From the NCBI RefSeq assembly GCF_000497445.1, contig NZ_CM002285.1:2815550-2838288 (forward strand): a DNA stretch of 22,739 bases, written 5' to 3'. Shown one piece after another: positions 1 to 9,249 of the stretch. Within the stretch, counting starts at the first letter, position 1. Each line of letters starts with the position of its first letter. The DNA is from Streptomyces roseochromogenus subsp. oscitans DS 12.976. GTDB taxonomy: Bacteria > Actinomycetota > Actinomycetes > Streptomycetales > Streptomycetaceae. Under the pieces are notes generated by a model. It was not told the DNA's origin, made no database searches, and saw only the letters and a program-made list of their open reading frames with translations. Both the position numbers and the translations under genes were made by a program.

Positions 1-69
1 CCGGGGCGCGGGCTGCTTGGGCACCGCGATGCCGGTGGTGGCGGTGGCGTACGCCGGGGTGCTGTTCAC
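1..69 (-). CDS. 5' end of a leftward gene of unknown function (partial)
   Basis: A GTG start at 67-69 on the minus strand is preceded by a strong Shine-Dalgarno (GGGGAGGA, about 8 bases upstream) and opens a frame that runs off the left edge after 23 codons. The visible protein begins VNSTPAYATATTGIAVPK. It has no motif that I recognise and is too short to assign. The gene would be divergent from the glycine-cleavage operon. The ribosome binding site is the main support. The opposite strand also encodes a hydrophobic stretch here, but that frame lacks a start in the window and I treat it as a shadow. Confidence 0.5.
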   Translation of the reverse strand, partial: MNSTPAYATATTGIAVPKQPAPR

Positions 70-190
70 CGTGATCGTCCTCCCCTGTCGGCTTGGCAAT
101 CCCCATGCCCGATTAATGTAAAAGGAAGGTAATGGACGGTCGTCGGCGGTTCGGTGCGCGTACTGCCACAGGTCGGTTACAGATGGGGCC

Positions 191-220
191 CTGACGGGCG
201 GGGGTGCGGCGTGCAATGAT
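191..220 (+). promoter_or_regulatory. Candidate promoter of the glycine-cleavage operon
   Basis: A CTGACG element (191-196) lies 18 bases before AATGAT (215-220), resembling -35 and -10 boxes of a housekeeping sigma factor. Transcription would start near 227, shortly before the riboswitch begins at about 253, which is the expected arrangement. The rest of the 70-252 gap has no gene that I can support. It includes a less GC-rich stretch at 110-135 that could serve the divergent leftward gene. The promoter match is only moderate. Confidence 0.3.
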
Positions 221-252
221 GTGCCCGCCAACTGCATACCGGCCGCTTGAAT

Positions 253-457
253 CCGCGCGGGAGAGTCCCCAGCAGCCTTCGCTGGGGCGCCGAAGGAGCA
301 AGTCCCTCCCTTGAATCTCTCAGGCCCCGTTACCGCGCGGGCGAGGCACATCTGAAAAGCGGGCCGCTGTGTCAGTGGCTCCACCCAAGGTGCAAGCCGT
401 GATCGTCCCTGTGGCGGTCCCGGCGAACCTCTCAGGTTCCGATGACAGATGGGGAGG
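253..457 (+). promoter_or_regulatory. Tandem glycine riboswitch upstream of gcvT
   Basis: Two consecutive glycine-aptamer signatures are visible. The first has GCGGGAGAG near 257, then GCCGAAGGAGCAA (289-301) and a CTCTCAGGC core (317-325). The second has CCGGCGAACCTCTCAGGTTCC (about 420-440), followed by GATGACAGATGGGGAG closing near 456. Double glycine aptamers before gcvT are known in Streptomyces, where glycine binding turns on the cleavage system and allows glycine detoxification. The leader lies 46 bases before the gcvT start, so it probably controls the whole gcvT-gcvH-glyA-sdaA unit. Aptamer borders are estimated by eye. Confidence 0.9.
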
Positions 458-502
458 AACGTTCCTCGCCCGTCCCGTCCTTCCCTGGGAGACGACCGAC
501 CG

Positions 503-1629
503 ATGAGCAGTACCGAACCCACTGAGCTGCGCCACACCGCGCTCGATGCCGTGCATCGCTCGCTCGGTGCGACGATGACCGACTTCGCCGGCTGGGACAT
601 GCCCCTGCGCTACGGCTCCGAGCGCGACGAGCATGTCGCGGTGCGGACGAAGGCGGGTCTGTTCGACCTCTCCCACATGGGCGAGATCACGGTGACCGGC
701 GCCGAGGCGGCCGCCTTCCTGAACTTCGCCCTGGTCGGCAACATCGCCTCCGTCGGTGTCGGGCGTGCCCGCTACACCATGATCTGCCGGGCCGACGGCG
801 GCATCCTGGACGACCTGATCGTCTACCGGCTGGCCGAGACCGAATACATGGTCGTGGCCAACGCCTCCAACGCCCAGGTCGTGCTGGACGCGCTCACCGA
901 GCGTTCCGCCGGTTTCGACGCCGCGGTGCGCGACGACCGGGACGCGTACGCGCTGATCGCCGTCCAGGGCCCGGAGTCCCCCGGCATCCTGAAGTCCCTC
1001 ACCGACGCCGACCTCGACGGCCTGAAGTACTACGCCGGTCTGCCCGGCACGGTCGCCGGCGTCCCGGCCCTGATCGCCCGCACCGGGTACACCGGCGAGG
1101 ACGGCTTCGAGTTGTTCGTGGAGCCCGAGCACGCCGTGGAGCTGTGGCAGGCGCTGACCAAGGCAGGCGAGGGCGTCGGCCTGGTCCCGTGCGGCCTGTC
1201 GTGCCGGGACACGCTGCGCCTGGAGGCGGGCATGCCGCTGTACGGGCACGAGCTGACCACCTCGCTCACCCCCTTCGACGCCGGGCTCGGCCGGGTGGTG
1301 AAGTTCGAGAAGGAGGGTGACTTCGTCGGGCGCGAGGCGCTGTCCGCGGCCGCTTCCCGCGCTCAGGAGAACCCGCCGCGGGTGCTCGTCGGGCTGATCG
1401 CCGAGGGCCGCCGGGTCCCGCGCGCCGGGTACGCCGTCGTCGCGGGCGGCGAGGTGGTCGGCGAGGTCACCTCCGGCGCCCCCTCCCCACCCTGGGCAAG
1501 CCGATCGCCATGGCCTATGTCGACGCGGCGCACGCGGCGCCGGGCACGGCGGGAGTCGGCGTGGACATCCGGGGCAGCCACGAGCCGTACGAGGTCGTGG
1601 CGCTGCCGTTCTACAAGCGCCAGAAGTGA
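503..1629 (+). CDS. gcvT: Glycine cleavage system T protein (aminomethyltransferase), with an apparent 1-base frameshift
   Basis: This is the tetrahydrofolate-dependent subunit of the glycine cleavage complex. It takes the aminomethyl group from lipoylated H protein, releasing ammonia and forming methylene-THF. The protein starts MSSTEPTELRHTALDAVH and shows the family segments DFAGWDMPLRYGS, LFDLSHMGE, GGILDDLIVYR, RTGYTGEDGFE and CRDTLRLEAGMPLYGHE. The ATG at 503 has GGGAGA upstream. After GEVTSGAPSP the frame goes wrong: a run at 1485-1488 has four C where five are needed. With one C restored the family C-terminus continues (TLGKPIAMAYVDAAH, ending LPFYKRQK) to TGA at 1627-1629, about 375 residues and the normal size. 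As written, translation continues in a wrong frame to 1666. The frameshift may be a sequencing error in a C run or a real mutation. Confidence 0.93.
1485..1488 (+). other. Site of apparent single-C deletion in gcvT
   Basis: Conserved GcvT sequence before and after this C run lies in two different frames. Adding one C (TCC CCC ACC CTG instead of TCC CCA CCC TGG) restores a single frame up to the family's usual C-terminus. Roughly the last 47 residues would be replaced by a basic out-of-frame tail if the base is really missing. Confidence 0.85.
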
Positions 1630-1633
1630 CAGC

Positions 1634-1657
1634 GTCGTAGCCCCGAGTCGTAGCCCC
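1634..1657 (+). repeat. Two copies of GTCGTAGCCCC after gcvT
   Basis: GTCGTAGCCCC occurs at 1634-1644 and again at 1647-1657, separated by two bases, just after the gcvT stop. A related GTCGTAGCC recurs at 2132-2140 immediately before glyA. The 121-base gcvT-gcvH gap otherwise shows only the gcvH ribosome binding site (AGGAG, 1736-1740). No function is known to me; it may be chance duplication. Confidence 0.5.
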
Positions 1658-1750
1658 AGGACGTGACGTCGGGCACATCACCGCTGCTCGCGTGCGTTTC
1701 CAGCAGTCCCCCTTCATCAGCACTCACGCGCGTACAGGAGAATTCAGGCC

Positions 1751-2128
1751 ATGAGCAACCCCCAGCAGCTGCGCTACAGCAAGGAGCACGAGTGGCTGTC
1801 GGCCGCCGCGGACGGCGTGTCGACGGTCGGCATCACGGAGCACGCGGCCAACGCGCTCGGCGATGTGGTCTTCGTCCAGCTCCCCGAGGTCGGCGACACC
1901 GTGACCGCGGGCGAGTCCTGCGGCGAGCTGGAATCGACCAAGTCGGTCTCCGACCTGTACTCGCCGGTCACCGGTGAGGTCGTCGCGACCAACCAGGACG
2001 TCGTCGACGACCCGTCGCTGGTGAACTCCGCCCCCTTCGAGGGCGGCTGGCTGTTCAAGGTACGCGTCGCGGAGGAGCCGGGCGACCTGCTCTCCGCCGA
2101 CGAGTACACCGAGTTTTCCGGCAGCTGA
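1751..2128 (+). CDS. gcvH: Glycine cleavage system H protein (lipoyl carrier)
   Basis: This small lipoyl-domain protein of 125 residues shuttles the aminomethyl intermediate between the P, T and L proteins. The lipoylation site is visible as [15 protein letters not shown], with the modified lysine at K64, and the flanking pattern [17 protein letters not shown] is characteristic of GcvH. The ATG has AGGAG 10 bases upstream. The gene lies between gcvT and glyA under the same riboswitch. The P-protein gene (gcvP) is not in the window; in Streptomyces it is usually elsewhere with its own riboswitch. Confidence 0.97.
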   Translation: MSNPQQLRYSKEHEWLSAAADGVSTVGITEHAANALGDVVFVQLPEVGDTVTAGESCGELESTKSVSDLYSPVTGEVVATNQDVVDDPSLVNSAPFEGGWLFKVRVAEEPGDLLSADEYTEFSGS

Positions 2129-2142
2129 GGAGTCGTAGCCGT

Positions 2143-3411
2143 ATGACTGTCCTGAACACGTCCCTGCACGAGCTGGACCCGGAGATCGCCGCCGCGGTCG
2201 ACGCGGAGCTGAACCGCCAGCAGTCCACGCTGGAGATGATCGCCTCCGAGAACTTCGCGCCGCTCGCGGTGATGGAGGCGCAGGGCTCGGTCCTCACCAA
2301 CAAGTACGCCGAGGGCTACCCGGGCCGCCGCTACTACGGCGGCTGCGAGCACGTCGACGTCGCCGAGCAGATCGCCATCGACCGGGTCAAGGAGCTGTTC
2401 GGCGCCGAGTACGCCAATGTGCAGCCCCACTCCGGTGCCTCCGCCAACCAGGCGGCCCTGTTCGCGCTGGCCCAGCCCGGGGACACCATCCTCGGCCTGG
2501 ACCTCGCGCACGGCGGCCACCTGACCCACGGGATGCGGCTGAACTTCTCCGGCAAGCAGTTCGACGTGGTCGCCTACCACGTGGACGCCGAGACCGGCCT
2601 GGTCGACATGGCCGAGCTGGAGCGGCTCGCCAAGGAGCACCGCCCGAAGGTGATCATCGCGGGCTGGTCGGCGTACCCGCGTGAGCTGGACTTCGCCGAG
2701 TTCCGCCGGATCGCCGACGAGGTCGAGGCGTACCTGTGGGTCGACATGGCGCACTTCGCGGGCCTGGTCGCGGCCGGTCTGCACGCCAACCCGGTGCCGT
2801 TCGCGGACGTGGTCACCTCCACGACCCACAAGACGCTCGGCGGCCCGCGCGGCGGCATCATCCTCGCGCGCAACAAGGACTTCGCGAAGAAGCTCAACTC
2901 GGCGGTCTTCCCCGGCTTCCAGGGCGGCCCGCTGGAGCACGTGATCGCGGCCAAGGCGGTCTCCTTCAAGGTCGCGGCCTCGGAGGACTTCAAGGAGCGC
3001 CAGCGTCGTACCGTGGACGGTGCCCGCATCCTCGCCGAGCGGCTGACGGCGGCGGACGCCCGCGAGGCCGGGGTGAACGTGCTGTCCGGCGGCACGGACG
3101 TGCACCTGATCCTGGTCGACCTGCGCGAGTCCGAGCTGGACGGCCAGCAGGCCGAGGACCGGCTCCACGAGGTCGGCATCACGGTCAACCGCAACGCGGT
3201 CCCGAACGACCCGCGCCCCCCGATGGTCACCTCGGGCCTGCGGATCGGCACGCCCGCCCTCGCGACCCGCGGCTTCACGGCCGAGGACTTCGCCGAGGTC
3301 GCGGACGTGATCGCCGAGGCGCTCAAGCCGTCCTACGACGCCGAGGCCCTCAAGGCGCGCGTGAAGGCGCTCGCCGGCAAGCACCCGCTGTACCCGGGCC
3401 TGAACAAGTAG
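2143..3411 (+). CDS. glyA: Serine hydroxymethyltransferase
   Basis: This PLP enzyme of 422 residues interconverts glycine plus methylene-THF with serine plus THF. Beside gcvT and gcvH it uses the one-carbon unit released by glycine cleavage to turn a second glycine into serine. The PLP lysine is K230 in [13 protein letters not shown]. Other SHMT signatures are [39 protein letters not shown] and [11 protein letters not shown]. The length is normal for a bacterial SHMT. The ATG is 14 bases after the gcvH stop and has GAGGAG upstream. Streptomyces often carry two glyA genes; this would be the riboswitch-controlled copy. Confidence 0.97.
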   Translation: MTVLNTSLHELDPEIAAAVDAELNRQQSTLEMIASENFAPLAVMEAQGSVLTNKYAEGYPGRRYYGGCEHVDVAEQIAIDRVKELFGAEYANVQPHSGASANQAALFALAQPGDTILGLDLAHGGHLTHGMRLNFSGKQFDVVAYHVDAETGLVDMAELERLAKEHRPKVIIAGWSAYPRELDFAEFRRIADEVEAYLWVDMAHFAGLVAAGLHANPVPFADVVTSTTHKTLGGPRGGIILARNKDFAKKLNSAVFPGFQGGPLEHVIAAKAVSFKVAASEDFKERQRRTVDGARILAERLTAADAREAGVNVLSGGTDVHLILVDLRESELDGQQAEDRLHEVGITVNRNAVPNDPRPPMVTSGLRIGTPALATRGFTAEDFAEVADVIAEALKPSYDAEALKARVKALAGKHPLYPGLNK

Positions 3412-3431
3412 TCCCGGCCAAGTAAGTCCCC

Positions 3432-3481
3432 GGTGGGGCACCCGACGCAGAGCGCCGGAAGGTGCCGGAGGGTGCCCCACC
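3432..3481 (+). terminator. 12-bp inverted repeat between glyA and sdaA
   Basis: GGTGGGGCACCC (3432-3443) and GGGTGCCCCACC (3470-3481) are exact reverse complements around a 26-base loop that itself holds short repeats. There is no U-tract. In actinobacteria such hairpins can terminate or attenuate transcription or stabilise the upstream mRNA. Its position 20 bases after glyA and just before the sdaA ribosome binding site suggests that it sets sdaA expression relative to the upstream genes. Confidence 0.6.
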
Positions 3482-3506
3482 ACCCCCTGTTTCCTGAGGA
3501 GTGACC

Positions 3507-4874
<1,368 letters not shown>

Positions 4875-4881
4875 GGATGTG

Positions 4882-4924
4882 GGCCCTGACCAGCGCGTTC
4901 GCTTCTTTCGGCGCTGTCGGGGCC
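4882..4924 (+). terminator. Hairpin after sdaA, probable operon terminator
   Basis: GGCCCTGACCAGCGC (4882-4896) pairs with GCGCTGTCGGGGCC (4911-4924), with one bulge and a mismatch, around a 14-base pyrimidine-rich loop. It begins seven bases after the sdaA stop, the expected place for the operon terminator. There is no T-tract, as is common in Streptomyces. Confidence 0.5.
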
Positions 4925-5023
4925 TCCTACGTCGAAGCCCGCGACCCCAGGACCAGCCAGGCCCGCTTCGATGCGCGGCCTCTCGCGTTACGCCGAGGAC
5001 ACTGCCGCGTCGCATAGGGCGAC

Positions 5024-5041
5024 TCGGCCAGGGCTGGCCGA
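5024..5041. terminator. Small symmetric hairpin between convergent genes
   Basis: TCGGCCA (5024-5030) and TGGCCGA (5035-5041) form a perfect 7-bp stem with a GGGC tetraloop. It lies between sdaA and the leftward AfsR-like gene and could end transcription of the latter. It is short, so support is moderate. The 227-base convergent gap holds no other feature that I can support. Confidence 0.35.
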
Positions 5042-5101
5042 CCGGCAGGGTCTCCATCGCCGTCGGCGCTGAGCGGGTGCCTCGCAGTCGGCTGGGACCT
5101 G

Positions 5102-8100
5102 CTAGCCGCCCTCCCGCGTGAGTCGCCCCAGGACCGGTGCGGCCTGGCGCAGCGCTTCCTCGGGGGCCAGGCGAGTGCCGTGGTCGAAGGCCCGTGTGAA
5201 GGCCGCATCACCCAGGGTGGTGCGCGCCGCGTGGGTAATGCGGTCGACGTCGGTGCGTTCGGCCGAGGGCAGGGGTGCACCCACGCTGCGGCGAGCCGCG
5301 TCCGCCGCCCCGAGCAGGAGGGCCGCCGAGCTTGCGGTGGGCCCGGTGCCGTGCAGGGCTGCCGCGCCGGCCAGGCCTTCCAGGGACAGCGCGAGCGCGC
5401 GCGGCTCGCCGAGTGCGCGGGCCACCTCCAGGCCGCGCAGATGGTGGGCCGCAGCCTGGTCGGCTTCGCCTCGCAGTTCGGCGACGAAGCCCAGCTCGGC
5501 CAGCACCAGGTGGTCGCCCGCCGGCGAGGACACGTCCGCGTAGCCGTCGCGCAGGTGCCGCAGGTGCGCCTCGGCGGCGTCGAGATCGCCGGTACGGCGG
5601 GCGCCGAGCGCGAGGCCCATCCCGGCGTGGATCTCGCCGTATTTGTAACCCTGTTCGGCGGCACTGCGCCGTGCCTGTTCGTGCAGGTCGCGGGCCCGGT
5701 CCCAGTCGCGGGCCAGCAGTGCCAGGCGGCCCAGACCGGACAGCCGGGCCGACACCTCGGCCGCCAGGCCCAGTTCGCGCGCCATCCGCAGCCCTTCCTG
5801 CTGGCGGTCCGCGGCCTCTTCGTACTCGCCCTTGATCTCGGCGAGCGCGGCGAGCGGCGACACCGTCTGCAGTTCGCCCCAGCGGTCACCCACCTCGCGG
5901 AAGAGCGCGGCGCTGTGCCTCCCGTCGCGGCCCAGCCCGGCGAGATCGCCGCGGATCAGTGCGAGCGTGGCCCGCAGCCCGAGTGCGGCCGCGGTGCCCC
6001 ACTGGTCGCCTGCTGAGGTGAACAGGGTCAGCGCTCGGTCGTTCAGCTCGCCGCTGTCGGCCGCTGCTCCGGCGCTGAACAGGCCGTACGCACACAGCCA
6101 CAGCGACCGCGCCCGGCGCACCGGGTCGGGAATGGCGTCACCGTCCGGCATCGCGGTAGCCATGTCGTGATCACCGGTGAGCAGTGCGAACGCGGCGTGC
6201 AGCAGAGCCAGTTCGGGCTCGTCGGATTCCGCGTTCGCGGCCGTGGTGACGTCCAGGACCGCGCGCAGGCTCCGGCGGGCCTGGGTGAGGCGGCCGCGCA
6301 GCAGCCACCACCAGGCCAGGGAGGTGGACAGGCGTGCCGCCTGGGCCGGGGTCCCGGCGGCAGCCCGGCGCACCGCCTCGTCGAGGGCTGCCCGCAGGTT
6401 GCCGGACTCGGCGTCGAGCCGGGCGAGCCAGGAGCGCTGCCCTGCGCCGCGCAGTTCGGGCCCGGCGCGTTCGGCGAGTGCGAGGTAGTGGCGCAGGTGC
6501 CGGTCGCGTACGTCGGCGAGGTCCTCCATCTCGTGCAGCCGTTCGGTCGCGTACGCGGCGACGGACTCCAGGAGCCGGTAGCGTGGGCCGGTCGGTCCGG
6601 CCACGACGACCACCAGGGACCGGTCGACAAGCCGGGTCACCAGGTCGGGCACCTCGGGACGGGCGACCCCGTCACCCGCGCACACCGCCTCCGCCGCCTG
6701 GAGGTCGCAGCCGTCGCTGAACGCGGCCATGCGGCGCAGCACGATGCGCTCGGGGGCGCTGAGCAGTTCCCAGCTCCAGTCGATCATCGCGCGCAGGGTT
6801 TGCTGGCGCTCGGGCGCGCCGCGCCGCCCCGAGGTCAGGAGCTGGAACCGGTCGCCGAGCCGGGCCGCCAGCTCGCGTACGCCAAGGGCGCGCACGCGGG
6901 TCGCGGCCAGTTCCAGGGCGAGCGGGATGCCGTCCAAGCGGCGGCAGATCTCCGTGACGGCGGTGCGGTCGGAGCCGGCGCCGCCGTCCGAGGCCAGTGA
7001 GAAGCCGGGCGCGGCAGCAGCGGCGCGCTCGGTGAACAGCCGTACCGCGTCGGCGGTGGGCAGCGGCTCCACCAGGAACACCTCCTCGCCCGGCAGGCCG
7101 AGTGGCTCCTGGCTGGTAGCGAGCACGCGCAGGCCGGGCGCGGTGCGCAGGAGCAGGGCGGCGAGTTCGGCGGCGGCGTCGACGACGTGCTCGCAGTTGT
7201 CCAGGACGAGCAGTGTGCGACGGTCGCGCAGCACTGCGGCGAGGTGATGCGCGGGCGACCGGGTGCCGGTGCCGGAGACCGGCAGGGCGGAGGGCGCGTG
7301 GTCGCTGATGCCCAGGGCCGCGGTGACGACCTGCGCGAGGTCGGCGGCAGTCCCGTGGCGTATGCCGGAGAACTCCACGAACCAGGTTCCGTCGGGCAGA
7401 ACCTCGGCGGACCCGCCGCTGTGGACCGCGTCGGCTGCCGCCACGGCCAGTCGGGTCTTGCCCACTCCGCCGGCGCCGGTGAGGGTCACCAGGCGTGTGG
7501 CGCGCAGGAGTGCAGCGAGGTGGGCGAGGGCCTTGTCGCGGCCGATGAGGGGGGTCAGGGAGGCGGGCAGGTTGGAGGGCGCGCGTGAGACGTGCGCGTT
7601 CGCCTCCGCGGGAGGACGAGGGCTGATGGCGTCCCGCTCCGTACGAGGACGAGGGCGGTCGGTGTTCCATGGCGTCCCCGTCAGCTCCGGGGCCTGGCGG
7701 AGCACGGCCTGGTGCAGAGCAGCGAGTTCGGGGCTCGGCTCGACGCCCAGGTCTGCGATGAGACACGCACGCAGATCCTCATACGCCGCGAGCGCCTCGC
7801 TCTGCCGCCCCGCCGTGTACAACGCCCGCATCTGCAGCGCGCGCAGCCGTTCCCGGAGGGGATGCCGGGCCACCAGGTCGGCGAGCTCCCCGGCGAGGAG
7901 CACCTGGTCGCCGGCCGCCAGGCGGGCCTCGGCCTGTTCTTCCAGTACGGACAGCCGCTGCTCGGTGAGACGCTGCACGGCCCCGCGGACGAACTCCTGG
8001 TCGGCGAAGTCGGCGTAGGCGGGCCCGCGCCACAGCTCAAGTGCCTCGGTGAGCAGCGCGGCTCGGGCGCTCGGGGCCGCGACGTCACGCGCCCGGTCCA

Positions 8101-8416
8101 CCAGGCCGCGGAACCGGACGGCGTCCACCTCATCGTGGTCGCTGTCGAGACGCAGCCGATAGCCGGCCGGCTGGTGCACCACGCGGTCCCGGCCCAGGAC
8201 CCGGCGTAGTTGCGAGACCTTGGCCTGCAGCGCGCCCGCAGGCCGGCCCGGCGGGCTGTCGCCCCACAGGTCGTGGATGAGGCGGTCCGCGGAGACCGGG
8301 CCGCCGTCATGCGCGAGCAGGTCGGCGAGCAGCGTCCGGACCTTCGCCTCGGGAACCCTGACGGCCACCCCCTCGTCGTCCCACACCGCCAGTGGGCCGA
8401 GCACCCCAAACCGCAT
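5102..8416 (-). CDS. AfsR-type SARP transcriptional activator with NB-ARC and TPR domains
   Basis: A large regulator of about 1,104 residues. Residues 1-95 form the winged-helix DNA-binding domain of Streptomyces antibiotic regulatory proteins (starts MRFGVLGPLAVW). Residues about 100-245 form the bacterial transcriptional activation domain (ELWRGPAYADFAD, ending ADLGVEPSPELAALH). Then comes an NB-ARC/STAND ATPase with Walker A GAGGVGKT (about 314-321) and Walker B TLLVLDN (about 401-407). The C-terminal third is TPR-like helical repeats. Such proteins activate pathway genes by binding direct heptamer repeats, with ATPase and TPR parts sensing signals. The start follows the SARP N-terminus at ATG 8414-8416; a GTG three codons earlier is possible, and neither has a clear ribosome binding site. 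It is divergent from the SDR-MFS genes and probably controls them. Confidence 0.93.
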   Translation of the reverse strand: MRFGVLGPLAVWDDEGVAVRVPEAKVRTLLADLLAHDGGPVSADRLIHDLWGDSPPGRPAGALQAKVSQLRRVLGRDRVVHQPAGYRLRLDSDHDEVDAVRFRGLVDRARDVAAPSARAALLTEALELWRGPAYADFADQEFVRGAVQRLTEQRLSVLEEQAEARLAAGDQVLLAGELADLVARHPLRERLRALQMRALYTAGRQSEALAAYEDLRACLIADLGVEPSPELAALHQAVLRQAPELTGTPWNTDRPRPRTERDAISPRPPAEANAHVSRAPSNLPASLTPLIGRDKALAHLAALLRATRLVTLTGAGGVGKTRLAVAAADAVHSGGSAEVLPDGTWFVEFSGIRHGTAADLAQVVTAALGISDHAPSALPVSGTGTRSPAHHLAAVLRDRRTLLVLDNCEHVVDAAAELAALLLRTAPGLRVLATSQEPLGLPGEEVFLVEPLPTADAVRLFTERAAAAAPGFSLASDGGAGSDRTAVTEICRRLDGIPLALELAATRVRALGVRELAARLGDRFQLLTSGRRGAPERQQTLRAMIDWSWELLSAPERIVLRRMAAFSDGCDLQAAEAVCAGDGVARPEVPDLVTRLVDRSLVVVVAGPTGPRYRLLESVAAYATERLHEMEDLADVRDRHLRHYLALAERAGPELRGAGQRSWLARLDAESGNLRAALDEAVRRAAAGTPAQAARLSTSLAWWWLLRGRLTQARRSLRAVLDVTTAANAESDEPELALLHAAFALLTGDHDMATAMPDGDAIPDPVRRARSLWLCAYGLFSAGAAADSGELNDRALTLFTSAGDQWGTAAALGLRATLALIRGDLAGLGRDGRHSAALFREVGDRWGELQTVSPLAALAEIKGEYEEAADRQQEGLRMARELGLAAEVSARLSGLGRLALLARDWDRARDLHEQARRSAAEQGYKYGEIHAGMGLALGARRTGDLDAAEAHLRHLRDGYADVSSPAGDHLVLAELGFVAELRGEADQAAAHHLRGLEVARALGEPRALALSLEGLAGAAALHGTGPTASSAALLLGAADAARRSVGAPLPSAERTDVDRITHAARTTLGDAAFTRAFDHGTRLAPEEALRQAAPVLGRLTREGG

Positions 8417-8489
8417 GTGCGTCACTGTACGTCACGGAGCCGTTCCGGCGGGGTGGGGACCGAGGCCGTCGGCAGCCCTCGCCGTCCCA

Positions 8490-8530
8490 GCCGTAAGCCG
8501 GCCGTCAGCCGTTCCGAAGGTTTCCCGAAG
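8490..8530 (+). promoter_or_regulatory. Candidate SARP operator: two heptamer pairs at 11-bp spacing
   Basis: GCCGTAA (8490-8496) and GCCGTCA (8501-8507) are seven-base direct repeats four bases apart. TCCGAAG (8513-8519) and CCCGAAG (8524-8530) repeat the same geometry. SARP proteins are known to bind direct heptamers at 11-bp periodicity near -10 regions. The site is in the 196-base gap between the divergent regulator and the SDR gene, 83 bases before the latter. A separate GTCAC direct repeat at 8421-8425 and 8431-8435 lies at the regulator's own start. The match is to format; binding is not shown. Confidence 0.45.
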
Positions 8531-8612
8531 CGGCCCGGCGCACAGTCGTGTCCGCCGGGCCACTCCACGTGCCCCCGGCACAAGAGGCAGGCGCGGGGGA
8601 GGGAGCGGCAGC

Positions 8613-9155
8613 ATGACCAAGTACGCGGGCCGGACGGCCGTTGTCGTCGGAGACGCCACCGGAATCGGGCTGGCCATCGCCAAGCGCCTGGTCGAAGGCG
8701 GCGCCCAGGTCGTACTGACCGCCCGCACCGCCGAGGAGCGCCGCCGCTTGTGCGCCGAACTGGGCTCCACCGCCCGGGTCGTTGCACCGTCCGACGTGAC
8801 GGCCTGCCTCGGTCCCGGCGGCGAGATCGACCTGCTGTTCGCCGAGACAGTGGCCACCGCCCGACGGCTGCTGTCCGGCCTCAGGGACGGCGGGGCGGTC
8901 GTGCTCACGGCGCCCGGCCCGCCGTCCGCCGCCGTGCATGCGCTGGCCACCGAGCTCGTCTCCCGCGGTATCCGCGTCAACGCCGTGGCGCCGGGGTGTA
9001 TCGAGGCTCCGGGCGGCAGCGGTGCGCCTCTGCCACCGCTGGGCCGCCTCGGTGCCGCCGAGGAGGTCGCCCGGGCCGCACTCTTCCTCGCCACAGACGC
9101 CACGTTCACCACCGGCGTCCGCCTCCCGGTCGACGGCGGCCTCAGCCGGCCATGA
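8613..9155 (+). CDS. Short SDR-family protein lacking the catalytic Tyr-Lys
   Basis: A Rossmann-fold protein of 180 residues, against about 250 for classical short-chain dehydrogenases. The N-terminus keeps a cofactor loop, GDATGIGLAIAKRL (residues 13-26), and the C-terminal half keeps ELVSRGIRVNAVAPGCIE and the terminal LPVDGGLSRP. The middle is shortened: there is no NNAG motif, no catalytic Ser, and no YxxxK. It is therefore unlikely to be a normal oxidoreductase and may be a cofactor-binding or regulatory relative. GGGGAGGGAG before the ATG is a good ribosome binding site. It lies 94 bases before the MFS gene and is divergent from the SARP regulator. Confidence 0.85.
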   Translation: MTKYAGRTAVVVGDATGIGLAIAKRLVEGGAQVVLTARTAEERRRLCAELGSTARVVAPSDVTACLGPGGEIDLLFAETVATARRLLSGLRDGGAVVLTAPGPPSAAVHALATELVSRGIRVNAVAPGCIEAPGGSGAPLPPLGRLGAAEEVARAALFLATDATFTTGVRLPVDGGLSRP

Positions 9156-9249
9156 CGCCGTACCAGCCGCACACGACTGCCCGCCCCACCCCACCGAGGC
9201 GGACCCGGGCGTTCACCCACCCCGTCCCCGACACCCCTGGAGCACACTC

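Noticed and set aside
1..116. A hydrophobic plus-strand frame (reads AMPVVAVAYAGVLFTVIVL)
   Set aside because: It has no start in the window and ends close to the gcv promoter region. The minus strand has a clear ribosome binding site and start for the same stretch, so this is more likely antisense.
320..1723. A 467-codon minus-strand frame covering gcvT
   Set aside because: It is the complement of a well-conserved gene and overlaps the riboswitch; its composition is low-complexity.
1774..3483. A 569-codon open frame on the minus strand
   Set aside because: It is antisense to gcvH and glyA and has no recognisable motif; both plus-strand genes are certain.
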